Origin: Bosea sp. (in: a-proteobacteria)
GTDB taxonomy: Bacteria; Pseudomonadota; Alphaproteobacteria; Rhizobiales; Beijerinckiaceae
Assembly (NCBI RefSeq): GCF_023953965.1
Contig: NZ_JAMLIX010000002.1
Span: 1,086,001 to 1,150,000 of the forward strand
DNA length: 64,000 bases
Reading direction: 5' to 3'
Shown here: positions 11,096-19,846 of the stretch, in pieces
How positions within the stretch are numbered: position 1 is the stretch's first letter
Layout: every line of letters starts with the position of its first letter
Translations under genes and position numbers: made by a program
The notes under the pieces: generated by a model
The model's database searches: none
What the model was told of the DNA's origin: nothing
Seen by the model: the letters and a program-made list of their open reading frames with translations, nothing else

Positions 11096-11815
11096 TTGAC
11101 CGCCGGCCCGCACGATCCCCGCCTGATTCTCGCGACCGACATCCTGCGCCCGACCTGGGGCGCGCGGCTGCGCCGCTATTTCCTGACCGGGCTCGTCATC
11201 GCCGCCCCCCTCGCCATCACCGCCTCGGTGACGTGGTGGTTCATCAACTTCATCGACGGGCTGGTGAAGCCGCTGATCCCGAGCTCCTACCTGCCCGATG
11301 CCTATCTGCCTTATCCGGTGCCCGGCTTCGGCCTCGTCATCGCGCTCGTAGGACTGACGCTCCTCGGCTTCCTCACGGCCAATCTCGTCGGCCGCTCGCT
11401 GATCGGCGCGGGCGAGGCGATCCTCGATCGCATGCCGGTGGTGCGCAGCCTCTACAAGGGCGTGAAGCAGGTCTTCGAGACGATCTTCTCGCAATCGGGC
11501 ACCTCGTTCCGCAAGGTCGGCATGGTGCAGTTCCCGCAGCCGGGCATGTGGTCGATCGTCTTCATCGCGCAAGGAGCGGCGCCCGACATCGCCGGGCGCC
11601 TGCCGGATGGCGACGAGCAGGTCGGCGTCTTCCTGCCCTGCACGCCGAACCCGACCACGGGCTTCTTCTTCTATCTGCCGCGACGCGAGATCGTCGAGCT
11701 TGCGATCTCTGTCGAGGACGGCGCCAAGCTGATCATGTCGGCCGGGCTGATCCAGCCGGGCGAGCAGGGCGGAAAGCCGAAGCCGGAGTTGAAGCCGCCC
11801 GTCACCCCGCCCTGA
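11096..11815 (+). CDS. DUF502 family membrane protein
   Basis: A 239-residue membrane protein of the DUF502 family, function unknown. Features are RLRRYFLTGLVIAAPLAITASVTWWFINFID (first helix region), a second helix with PGFGLVIALVGLTLLGFLTANLVG, the conserved VRSLYKGVKQVFETIFSQ segment and a soluble C-terminal domain ending in a Lys/Pro-rich tail. I chose a TTG start at 11096 because GGGAGA lies 6 bases upstream; an in-frame ATG at 10982 would add 38 residues of unlikely Gly/Ala/Arg sequence overlapping the divergent promoter region. Its 3' end overlaps the end of recG by 14 bases, tail to tail. Confidence 0.82.
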   Translation: MTAGPHDPRLILATDILRPTWGARLRRYFLTGLVIAAPLAITASVTWWFINFIDGLVKPLIPSSYLPDAYLPYPVPGFGLVIALVGLTLLGFLTANLVGRSLIGAGEAILDRMPVVRSLYKGVKQVFETIFSQSGTSFRKVGMVQFPQPGMWSIVFIAQGAAPDIAGRLPDGDEQVGVFLPCTPNPTTGFFFYLPRREIVELAISVEDGAKLIMSAGLIQPGEQGGKPKPELKPPVTPP

Positions 11816-13901
11816 GCAACCGGATCGCCACGTCCCGCTCGAACAGGTAGAGCAGCACCCGGATCGCCTCGCCGCGCGGCGTCTCCAGATGCGGGTCGCG
11901 CTCGATCAGCAGGCGGGCATCGTCGCGCGCCGCCGCCAGGAGGTCGCCGTCTGTCTCCGGCCGGGCGATGCGCCAGTCCGGCGAGCCCGACTGCCGGGTG
12001 CCGAGCACCTCGCCTTCGCCGCGCAGGCGCAGATCCTCCTCGGCGATGCGAAAACCGTCCTCGGTTTCGCGCATGATCGTCAGCCGCGCCTTGGCGATCG
12101 GGCCGAGCGGCCCTTTGTAGAGCAGGAGACAGGTCGAGGCGGCGGAACCCCGCCCGATCCGCCCGCGCAGCTGATGAAGCTGGGCAAGCCCGAAACGCTC
12201 GGCATGCTCGATCACCATGACGCTGGCATTGGGCACGTCGACGCCGACCTCGATCACCGTGGTCGAGACCAGGATGCGCGTCTGCCCCGCGACGAAGGCG
12301 GCCATGGCGGCGTCCTTCTCGCGGCCGGGCATCTGGCCGTGCAGCAGCCCGACCCTGGCGCCGAAGACCGCGCTCAGCGCCTCGAAACGCTCCTGCGCCG
12401 CCGCCAGGTCGAGCGTGTCGGATTCCTGCACCAGCGGGCAGACCCAATAGACCTGCTGGCCGCTCTCGACCGCCCGGCCGATGGCGCCGACGACCTCGTC
12501 GTAACGCTCGGAGGAGATGGCGCGGGTGACGATCGGCTTCCGCCCAGCCGGCTTCTCGGAGAGGATCGAGATGTCCATGTCGCCGAACCAGGTCAGCGAG
12601 AGCGTGCGCGGGATCGGCGTCGCGGTCATCACCAGGATGTCGACGGCCTCGCCCTTGGCGCCGAGCAGCAGGCGCTGATGCACGCCGAAACGGTGCTGCT
12701 CGTCGACGACGGCGAGCGCCAGATCGTGGAAGGCGACGCCTTCCTGGAACAGCGCATGGGTGCCGACGGCGATGTCGATCGATCCCTCGGCCAGCCCTTC
12801 GAGCACCTGCCGGCGGCCGGCGCCCTTCTCGCGCCCGGTCAGAAGCGCGAGCTTCAGCCCCGCCTTTTCCGCCAATGGCGCCAGCCGTTCGGCATGCTGG
12901 CGGGCGAGGATCTCGGTCGGCGCCATCAGCACCGATTGCCGTCCGGCCTCAGCGGCAGCCGCCATCGCCATCAGCGCCACCACGGTCTTGCCCGAGCCGA
13001 CATCGCCTTGCAGCAGCCTGAGCATCCGCTCGGGCCTTGCCATGTCGCCATGGATGTCGGCGATCGCCTTGCGCTGGCCCTCGGTCAGCTCGAAGGGCAG
13101 GGCGGACTGGATGCGGAAGCGCAGGCCCCCGTCGCCGCTGGTGGCGCGCCCGGCGAGCTTCTTCTGCTGGCGGCGTACCAGCGCGAGCGCGATCTGGCTC
13201 GCCAGCAGCTCGTCATAGCCGACGCGCCGGCGCGCGACGGTGTCTCCCTCGGCCGCCTTGCGGTCGGCGGGGTGGTGCAGGGCCGCGATCGCCGCGCGGA
13301 AAGCGGGGAAATCGCTTTTGACGAGGAAGGCGAGGTCCTGCCATTCCGGCATCTCGGGGCAGCGCTCGGCCGCCGCCTGCGCGGTCCGCATCATCACGCG
13401 CGCGCCGATGCCCTCGGTCAGCGGATAGACCGGCTCGAAGGCGGGCAGGGTATCGGCCTGCGCGGGATCGAGGATGCGCTCGGGGTGCACCATCTGGCGC
13501 ATGCCTTCCCAGAGCTCGAGCTTGCCGGAGATGATCCGGAACGCGCCGACCGGCAGGCTCTGCGCCAGATGGCGGGAATCGGCGTGGAAGAAGACGAGGG
13601 TGACGTCCCCGGTCTCGTCCTCGACGATGACGCGGTAGGGCGCCCTCTTGCCGGCAGGGGCTGGGCGGTGCTCCGCGACGCGCGCCGCGAAGGTCGCGAC
13701 ATCGCCGACCGGCGCCTCGGCGATCGAGGGGCTCGGCCGGCGGTCGACGGCGCCGCTCGGCAGATGGAACATCAGGTCGATGACGCGCGCCCCTTGCGTC
13801 TCGCTGCCGAGGAAGCGGTCCAGAACCTTGCCGAGCTTCGGCCCGACGCCGGGAAGCGTCGTGGCGGAAGCGAACAGCGGATCGAGGATCGAGGGGCGCA
13901 A
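11802..13901 (-). CDS. recG: ATP-dependent DNA helicase RecG
   Basis: Double-strand branch-migration helicase that remodels stalled forks and Holliday junctions. The wedge (OB) domain is N-terminal; motor motifs include LLQGDVGSGKT (Walker A), DEQHRFGV (DExH), TATPIPRTL and the C-terminal QLRGRIGRG. A TTG start at 13901 gives about 699 residues beginning RPSILDPLFA, which matches the usual RecG N terminus; an in-frame ATG at 13988 would add 29 residues and overlap the sdhE promoter region. It is divergent from sdhE, an arrangement common in alphaproteobacteria. Confidence 0.93.
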   Translation of the reverse strand: MRPSILDPLFASATTLPGVGPKLGKVLDRFLGSETQGARVIDLMFHLPSGAVDRRPSPSIAEAPVGDVATFAARVAEHRPAPAGKRAPYRVIVEDETGDVTLVFFHADSRHLAQSLPVGAFRIISGKLELWEGMRQMVHPERILDPAQADTLPAFEPVYPLTEGIGARVMMRTAQAAAERCPEMPEWQDLAFLVKSDFPAFRAAIAALHHPADRKAAEGDTVARRRVGYDELLASQIALALVRRQQKKLAGRATSGDGGLRFRIQSALPFELTEGQRKAIADIHGDMARPERMLRLLQGDVGSGKTVVALMAMAAAAEAGRQSVLMAPTEILARQHAERLAPLAEKAGLKLALLTGREKGAGRRQVLEGLAEGSIDIAVGTHALFQEGVAFHDLALAVVDEQHRFGVHQRLLLGAKGEAVDILVMTATPIPRTLSLTWFGDMDISILSEKPAGRKPIVTRAISSERYDEVVGAIGRAVESGQQVYWVCPLVQESDTLDLAAAQERFEALSAVFGARVGLLHGQMPGREKDAAMAAFVAGQTRILVSTTVIEVGVDVPNASVMVIEHAERFGLAQLHQLRGRIGRGSAASTCLLLYKGPLGPIAKARLTIMRETEDGFRIAEEDLRLRGEGEVLGTRQSGSPDWRIARPETDGDLLAAARDDARLLIERDPHLETPRGEAIRVLLYLFERDVAIRLLRAG

Positions 13902-14068
13902 GACGTCTCGGCGGTTTGTCGGAGCTACGAAGATCACGGTGGCTTCACCGCTGACTTCGCCGGGCTGCATCGCTATATAACCCGGCAAGGCAGGCTTCGC
14001 GACGGGGCCGGCCCCGTCGCCATTGCGGGTTTCCCCGGTTTTTCTTGCCCCAGCTTTTCGAGGTTCCC

Positions 14069-14365
14069 ATGTCCGGCTCGACCCGCTCCAGCGCCGATCT
14101 CGATCCGCGCCGCCGCAAGGTTCTGTTCCGCGCCTGGCATCGCGGCATGCGCGAGATGGACCTGATCATGGGCCGCTTCGCCGACGACGCCATCGGCGGC
14201 TTCAGCGAAGCCGAGCTCGACGAGTTCGAGCGGCTGATCGAGGTGCCCGACCGCGACCTGCTCGGCTGGATCACCGGCGAGATCACGGTGCCGGAGAATT
14301 ACGATTCGGAACTGTTCCGGCGGCTGAAGGCTTTCCACCGGCACGACAAGCCGATCCATGTGTAG
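14069..14365 (+). CDS. sdhE: FAD assembly factor SdhE (DUF339)
   Basis: Small cytosolic protein that promotes covalent attachment of FAD to succinate dehydrogenase. The 98-residue product has the hallmark RRRKVLFRAWHRGMREMD (RGxxE motif) and the DLLGWITG segment, with length and helical character typical of the family. The start at 14069 is used rather than an upstream ATG 24 bases earlier because it gives standard length. It lies between divergent recG and co-oriented mfd, the usual alphaproteobacterial neighbourhood; a long inverted repeat separates it from mfd. Confidence 0.93.
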   Translation: MSGSTRSSADLDPRRRKVLFRAWHRGMREMDLIMGRFADDAIGGFSEAELDEFERLIEVPDRDLLGWITGEITVPENYDSELFRRLKAFHRHDKPIHV

Positions 14366-14386
14366 CGGTTCGCCTGGTCCCTTCAT

Positions 14387-14517
14387 CGTCATTCCGGGGC
14401 TTCGCACAACGAAGAACCCGGAACCCACGACCGGGTGAGCGGCCGCCAGCCGGACATAACATGTTTCACCCAGTCGTGGGTTCCGGGTTCGCGCCTGCGG
14501 CGCGCCCCGGAATGACG
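14387..14517. repeat. Long nested inverted repeat (intergenic palindromic element)
   Basis: Two perfectly complementary stem blocks flank this 131-base stretch between sdhE and mfd. CGTCATTCCGGGGC (14387-14400) pairs with 14504-14517, and the 17-base block at 14415-14431 pairs with 14473-14489. Together they would fold into one long hairpin with internal loops. It lies 22 bases after the sdhE stop and may serve as a transcription end for sdhE, but there is no clean U-tract. The outer arm resembles dispersed GTCATTCCGGGG intergenic repeats of many Rhizobiales, so I treat it as a REP-like element. Confidence 0.75.
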
Positions 14518-14544
14518 AGAGATAGTCAGAACTGAAACGCCCCG

Positions 14545-17500
14545 ATGAGCATCCCACCCCCCTCCCAGATCGCCAAGCCCCAGCTCGACCGCCTGCTCGA
14601 TGCGCTGAAGCGCGGCGACAAGCCGACGCTCGCCGGCGTGCCGGACGGCTTCGACGCCGTCATCCTCGCGGATCTCACCCGCGCCCGCGCCAAGAAGGCG
14701 GAAGGTCCGGCGCTGCTCGTCTTCATCGCCCGCGACGGCCAGCGCCTGCAGGTGCTGGAGAATGCGCTGCAATTCGTCGCGCCCGATCTCGAGGTGATGA
14801 GCTTCCCGGCCTGGGACTGCCAGCCTTATGACCGTGTCTCTCCCGCGCCTGCCATTGTGGCGCACCGGATGACGACGCTGTCGCGCCTCGCCAGGACGAA
14901 ATCAGGCGAGCGGCCGCGCCTCTTGCTCACCACCGTCAACGCCGCGCTCCAGCGCGTGCCGGCTTTCGGCAAGGTGGCCTCGGAGAGCTTCTCGGCCGCG
15001 CCCGGCAACATGGTCGACACCGAGGAGCTGGCGCGCTGGCTCGACATCAACGGCTATCTGCGCTCGTCGACCGTGCGCGAGACCGGCGAATTCGCTGTGC
15101 GCGGCGGCATCGTCGACCTCTACCCGCCGGGCATGCCGGCGCCGATCCGGCTCGACTTCTTCGGCGACACGCTGGAATCGATCCGTACCTTCGATCCGGA
15201 GACGCAGCGCACCACCGGGCAGTTGCGCGGGCTCGACCTCGTGCCGATGTCCGAGGCGCAGATGACGAGCGAGAGCATCCGCCGCTTCCGCCAGTCCTAT
15301 ATCGCGACCTTCGGCACGCCCGGCCGCGACGACACGCTCTACGAAGCCGTCAGCGAGGGCCGCCGCCCGGCCGGGCTCGAACACTGGCTGCCGCTGCTGG
15401 CGGACAGGCTCGACACGCTCTTCACCTATCTGCCGGACGTGCCGCTGGTACTGGACCATCACGCGGAGGACGCCACGGCTGAGCGCATCAGCCTGATCAA
15501 GGACTATTACGACGCCCGCAAGGCGGCGCTCGACCAGCCGGGCGGGGCAGGGGGCGTCCCTTACAAGCCGCTGCCGCCGGACGCGCTCTATCTCTCGCCC
15601 GCCGACTGGCGCGGCATCGTCGACAATGCGGGTGTCGCGAGCCTGACCCCGTTCCAGCTTCCCGACAGCGAGGGCAAGCTGATCCTCGATCTCGGCGGCA
15701 AGCAGGGCCGCAGCTTCGCGGCCGAGCGCACGGCCGATGCCGGCGGCGTCTTCGATGCGGCCGTCGCCCATGTGAAGGCTCTGGAAGGCGAGGGCAAGCG
15801 CGTCATCCTCGCCGCCTGGTCGGAGGGCTCGCGCGAGCGCCTCGCGCATGTGCTGGCCGATCACGGCCTCAAGAGCGTGCAGATGACCGGCTCGCTGCGC
15901 GCCGCTTTCGACCTCAAGCCCGGCACGGTCGCGCTCGCGGTCTGGGGCTTCGAGACCGGCTTCGAGGCCGGACGCCTCGCCGTCATCGGCGAGCAGGACA
16001 TCCTCGGCGACCGGCTCGTCCGCCCGCGCCGCAAGACGCGCCGGCCGCAGGATTTCATCGCGGAATTGTCGTCGCTCGCGCCCGGCGACATCGTCGTTCA
16101 TGTCGACCACGGCATCGGCCGCTTCGTCGGCCTGCAATCGATCACGGCGGCAGGCGCGCCGCATGACTGCCTCGAAATCCATTATGCCGGCGATTCCAAG
16201 CTGTTCCTGCCGGTGGAGAACATCGAGCTTCTGTCGCGCTACGGCTCGGAGGACACCGAAGTCCAGCTCGACCGACTCGGCGGGGGCGGCTGGCAGGCGC
16301 GTAAAGCGCGGCTCAAGCAGCGCATCCGCGAGATGGCCGGCAAGCTCATCCAGATCGCGGCCGCGCGCGCGCTCAGGGATGCGCCGCGCCTCGTCCCGCC
16401 GGAAGGCGTCTATGACGAGTTCTGTGCCCGCTTCCCCTATGAGGAGACCGAGGATCAGCAGAACACCATCGATGCCGTGCTCGACGATCTCGCCGCCGGG
16501 CGCCCGATGGACCGGCTCGTCTGCGGCGATGTCGGCTTCGGCAAGACGGAGGTCGCGCTGCGCGCCGCGTTCACCGCCGCGCTCAACGGCAAGCAGGTCG
16601 CGGTCGTGGTGCCGACGACGCTGCTCGCCCGCCAGCACTACCGCAATTTCGCCGAGCGCTTCGCCGGCCTGCCGGTCAAGGTGGGGCAGGCGTCGCGCTT
16701 CGTAGGCAGCGCCGATCTCAAGGCGGTGAAGCAGGGCGCCCGCGACGGCACGATGGACATCGTCGTCGGCACCCATGCCCTGCTCGGCAAGGGCGTCGAC
16801 TTCAAGGACCTGGGCCTCGTCATCGTCGACGAGGAGCAGCATTTCGGCGTCGCCCACAAGGAGAAGCTGAAGGAGCTGCGCGCCGAGGTGCACATGTTGA
16901 CGCTGTCGGCGACGCCGATCCCGCGCACGCTCCAGCTCGCCATGACCGGCGTGCGCGAGCTCTCGATCATCGCGACGCCGCCGGTCGATCGCCTCGCGGT
17001 GCGCACCTTCGTCACGCCCTTCGACCCGCTGATCGTGCGCGAGGCGCTGCTGCGCGAGCGATACCGGGGAGGGCGGTCGTTCTACGTCGTGCCGCGCATC
17101 GAGGACATCGCGGATGTGAAGGACTTCCTCGACAAGCAGGTGCCGGAATGCAAGGTCGGCGTCGCCCACGGCCAGATGGCGGCGGGCTCCCTGGAAGACG
17201 TGATGAGCGCCTTCTATGACGGCCAGTACGACATTCTGCTTTCGACCACGATCGTCGAATCCGGCCTCGACATCCCGACCGCGAACACGCTGATCGTCCA
17301 CCGCGCCGACATGTTCGGCCTGGCCCAGCTCTATCAGCTCCGGGGCCGTGTCGGCCGCTCGAAGACGCGCGCCTATGCGCTCTTCACCGTGCCGGCCAAC
17401 CGCAAGCTGACCGAGCAGGCCGACAAGCGGCTGAAGGTGCTGCAATCGCTCGACACGCTCGGCGCCGGCTTCCAGCTCGCCAGCCACGATCTCGATATCA

Positions 17501-18096
17501 GAGGCGCCGGCAACCTGCTTGGCGACGAGCAGTCCGGCCATATCAAGGAGGTCGGCTACGAGCTCTACCAGCAGATGCTGGAGGAGGCGGTGGCGGCGCT
17601 GAAGGCCGGCATCGAGTTCGAGACCGAGACGCAATGGTCGCCGTCGATCCAGGTCGGCGCGCCGGTGATGATCCCGGAGCATTACGTCGCCGACCTGACG
17701 TTGAGGCTGACGCTCTACAAGCGCCTCTCGACCATGGACGACAACGCCGAGCTGCAATCCTTCGGCGCCGAACTCGTCGATCGTTTCGGCCCGCTGCCCG
17801 AGGAGGTCGACCAGCTCCTGGAGATCGTCGCGATCAAGGCCCTGTGCAAGCGCGCCAATGTCGAGAAGGTCGAGGCCGGGCCGAAGGGCATCATCGTCGC
17901 TTTCCGCGGCAACGAATTCGCCAATCCGGAGGGGCTCGTCTCTTACGTCGCCAGGCAGGGCACGCTGGCCAAGGTGCGCCCCGACATGCGCGTCGTCTTC
18001 ATCGACGATTTCGCCACGGTCGACGAGCGGCTCAAGGCGACACGCCGGCTTCTGACCGATCTCGCCCGCATCGCGGAGCGGAAGAAGGCCGCTTGA
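14545..18096 (+). CDS. mfd: Transcription-repair coupling factor
   Basis: Recognises RNA polymerase stalled at DNA damage, removes it and recruits UvrA. The 1183-residue protein is full length: N-terminal UvrB-like domains, the polymerase-interacting domain with PGDIVVHVDHGIGRFVGLQ, motor domain with GDVGFGKTEVALRAAF (Walker A), DEEQHFGV and SATPIPRTLQLAMTG, a helicase C half with QLRGRVGRSKTRAYA, and the C-terminal TRCF domain. It is monocistronic by appearance, 180 bases after sdhE. The gap to the minus-strand MBL gene (18097-18233) contains a GTCATTGCGAGCGCAGCGA dispersed-repeat sequence. Confidence 0.96.
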   Translation: MSIPPPSQIAKPQLDRLLDALKRGDKPTLAGVPDGFDAVILADLTRARAKKAEGPALLVFIARDGQRLQVLENALQFVAPDLEVMSFPAWDCQPYDRVSPAPAIVAHRMTTLSRLARTKSGERPRLLLTTVNAALQRVPAFGKVASESFSAAPGNMVDTEELARWLDINGYLRSSTVRETGEFAVRGGIVDLYPPGMPAPIRLDFFGDTLESIRTFDPETQRTTGQLRGLDLVPMSEAQMTSESIRRFRQSYIATFGTPGRDDTLYEAVSEGRRPAGLEHWLPLLADRLDTLFTYLPDVPLVLDHHAEDATAERISLIKDYYDARKAALDQPGGAGGVPYKPLPPDALYLSPADWRGIVDNAGVASLTPFQLPDSEGKLILDLGGKQGRSFAAERTADAGGVFDAAVAHVKALEGEGKRVILAAWSEGSRERLAHVLADHGLKSVQMTGSLRAAFDLKPGTVALAVWGFETGFEAGRLAVIGEQDILGDRLVRPRRKTRRPQDFIAELSSLAPGDIVVHVDHGIGRFVGLQSITAAGAPHDCLEIHYAGDSKLFLPVENIELLSRYGSEDTEVQLDRLGGGGWQARKARLKQRIREMAGKLIQIAAARALRDAPRLVPPEGVYDEFCARFPYEETEDQQNTIDAVLDDLAAGRPMDRLVCGDVGFGKTEVALRAAFTAALNGKQVAVVVPTTLLARQHYRNFAERFAGLPVKVGQASRFVGSADLKAVKQGARDGTMDIVVGTHALLGKGVDFKDLGLVIVDEEQHFGVAHKEKLKELRAEVHMLTLSATPIPRTLQLAMTGVRELSIIATPPVDRLAVRTFVTPFDPLIVREALLRERYRGGRSFYVVPRIEDIADVKDFLDKQVPECKVGVAHGQMAAGSLEDVMSAFYDGQYDILLSTTIVESGLDIPTANTLIVHRADMFGLAQLYQLRGRVGRSKTRAYALFTVPANRKLTEQADKRLKVLQSLDTLGAGFQLASHDLDIRGAGNLLGDEQSGHIKEVGYELYQQMLEEAVAALKAGIEFETETQWSPSIQVGAPVMIPEHYVADLTLRLTLYKRLSTMDDNAELQSFGAELVDRFGPLPEEVDQLLEIVAIKALCKRANVEKVEAGPKGIIVAFRGNEFANPEGLVSYVARQGTLAKVRPDMRVVFIDDFATVDERLKATRRLLTDLARIAERKKAA

Positions 18097-18233
18097 GCGG
18101 CCTTCGCGTCCACCTCGTCGTCATTGCGAGCGCAGCGACGGTGGAGCAGGGTCGAAAGCCGCGAGGATATGATTCGCATAAGCTATATTATGGAACTTAT
18201 TCTGATGGGAACGTCCGCCGGGATCTCTGCGCT

Positions 18234-19037
18234 TCAGCCCGGAACCGACACCGTCATGCCGTCGAACGCGATATCCGCAATTCCCGCCAAGCGACTGGTC
18301 AGGCTGGCATAATCCAGATCGACATGGAGATTGGTCAGGATCGCGCGCCGCGGCCTCAGCTTGGCGATCGCCTCCAGCGATTGCGCCAGATGGAAATGGC
18401 TCGGATGCGGCGTCTCGCGCAGGCAGTCGAGGATCAGGACATCGAGATCGGCCATCGCCTCCATCGCGGCCGGCGGGATCAGGCTGACATCCGGCAGATA
18501 GGCCAGGTCGCCGAAGCGGAAGCCCAGCGCCTCGTAGTTCGGCCCGTGCTCGACCCGGAACGGCAGCGCCGTGACCGGCCCGCCGGCGCCGTCGATGGTC
18601 TGCTGCCGGCCGGCCGTGATCTGGTCGAGATCGAGGATCGGCGGATAATAGCTGCCGGGCGGCGTCTCGAAGAGATAGCCGAAGCGCGCGCGCAGCGAAG
18701 CCTCGGTCGGGGTATCGGCATAGATGCGGATGCGCTGGCGCATGTGCAGCACGAGCGCCCGCAGATCGTCGATGCCATGGGTATGGTCGGCGTGGCTATG
18801 CGTCATCAGCACGCCGTCGAGCGCCGGCACCGCGGCCGCCAGAAGCTGCTCACGCAGATCCGGCGAGGTATCGACCAGAACCCGCGTCGTGCCGTCCGGG
18901 CCGGAGCGCTCGACCAGGATCGAGCAGCGCCGGCGCCGGTTCTTCGGCTCGTGCGGATCGCAGGCGCCCCAGCCGGAGCCCGGCCGCGGCACGCCGCCGG
19001 ACGATCCGCAGCCGAGGATGGTGACGGTCAGCGTCAT
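18234..19037 (-). CDS. MBL-fold metallohydrolase (PhnP/RNase Z-like)
   Basis: Metallo-beta-lactamase fold hydrolase of about 267 residues. It has TVTILGCGSSGGVPRPG at the N terminus, the metal site MTHSHADHTHGIDDLR (HxHxDH), VEHGPNYEALGFRFG and LDCLRETPHPSHFHL. Overall it matches the PhnP-like cyclic phosphodiesterase group that follows TatD in many alphaproteobacteria. The substrate is not established. ATG at 19037 is preferred; a TTG at 19049 would overlap the tatD stop as TTGA and suggests translational coupling. It is last in the metG-tatD-MBL cluster. Confidence 0.87.
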   Translation of the reverse strand: MTLTVTILGCGSSGGVPRPGSGWGACDPHEPKNRRRRCSILVERSGPDGTTRVLVDTSPDLREQLLAAAVPALDGVLMTHSHADHTHGIDDLRALVLHMRQRIRIYADTPTEASLRARFGYLFETPPGSYYPPILDLDQITAGRQQTIDGAGGPVTALPFRVEHGPNYEALGFRFGDLAYLPDVSLIPPAAMEAMADLDVLILDCLRETPHPSHFHLAQSLEAIAKLRPRRAILTNLHVDLDYASLTSRLAGIADIAFDGMTVSVPG

Positions 19038-19045
19038 CGGTCGGC

Positions 19046-19846
19046 TCAAGCCACCTGCGCGACCGGCGCGGCGTGGTCCATCTTCCAGTAGCAGCGCTTG
19101 GCGTTCTCGGTGGTGATCCGCGCGGCCTCATCGAAAGAGACGCCGATCGCATCGGCCAGAACCTTAGCCGTTTCAACGACATAGGCCGGCTGGTTGCGCT
19201 TGCCTCTGAACGGAACCGGCGCGAGATAAGGCGCATCCGTCTCGACCAGAAGGCGCTCGCGCGGCACCATCCGGGCGATCCGGCGCAAATCCTCCGAGGT
19301 CCTGAAGGTCAGGATGCCGGAGAAGGAGACGTAGAAGCCGAACTCGACGCCGGCCAAGGCGAGCGCTTCGCCGGCGGTGAAGCAGTGCAGGATGGCCGGG
19401 AAGGCGCCCTTCCCCGTCTCCTCGCGCAGGATCGCGATCATGTCGTCATCGGCCTCGCGGGCATGGATGACGAGCGGCAGCCGCGTCATCCGCGCCGCGG
19501 CGATATGGCTCCTGAGTCCCTGCGCCTGCGCTTCGCGCGGGCTGGAATCGTAATGGTAGTCGAGCCCGGCTTCGCCGATGGCGACGCAGCGCGGATGGCG
19601 CGCGAGCTCGGCGAGCCGCTCGGGCGTGACGTCGAGCTCCTCATGCGCCTGATGCGGATGCGTGCCGACCGAGAACCAGACCGAGGCAAAGCGCTCCGCG
19701 ATCGCCGCGTAGTCGGCGAAGCGGGCGACGCGGGTCGAGATCGTCACCATCCGGCCGACCCCGGCCTCCTCCGCCCGCGCGACATAGGCCGGCAGTTCCT
19801 CGGCGAAGTCCGGGTAGTCGAGATGGCAATGCGTATCGATCAGCAT
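19046..19846 (-). CDS. TatD-family hydrolase (DNase-like)
   Basis: Metal-dependent hydrolase of the TatD family, 266 residues, with the N-terminal LIDTHCHLDYPDF (HxH metal ligands), GEAGLDYHYD, LPLVIHAREAD, ILHCFTAGE and LLVETDAPYLAP, all canonical positions. Family members have 3'-5' DNase activity; the cellular role here is inferred. The ATG at 19846 overlaps the metG stop codon as ATGA, so it is translationally coupled to metG, a typical bacterial pairing. An upstream in-frame extension exists but only covers metG sequence. Confidence 0.92.
   Translation of the reverse strand: MLIDTHCHLDYPDFAEELPAYVARAEEAGVGRMVTISTRVARFADYAAIAERFASVWFSVGTHPHQAHEELDVTPERLAELARHPRCVAIGEAGLDYHYDSSPREAQAQGLRSHIAAARMTRLPLVIHAREADDDMIAILREETGKGAFPAILHCFTAGEALALAGVEFGFYVSFSGILTFRTSEDLRRIARMVPRERLLVETDAPYLAPVPFRGKRNQPAYVVETAKVLADAIGVSFDEAARITTENAKRCYWKMDHAAPVAQVA

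Noticed and set aside
14902..17757. 951-codon open frame antisense to mfd
   Set aside because: Antisense shadow of mfd, no domain or start signal.
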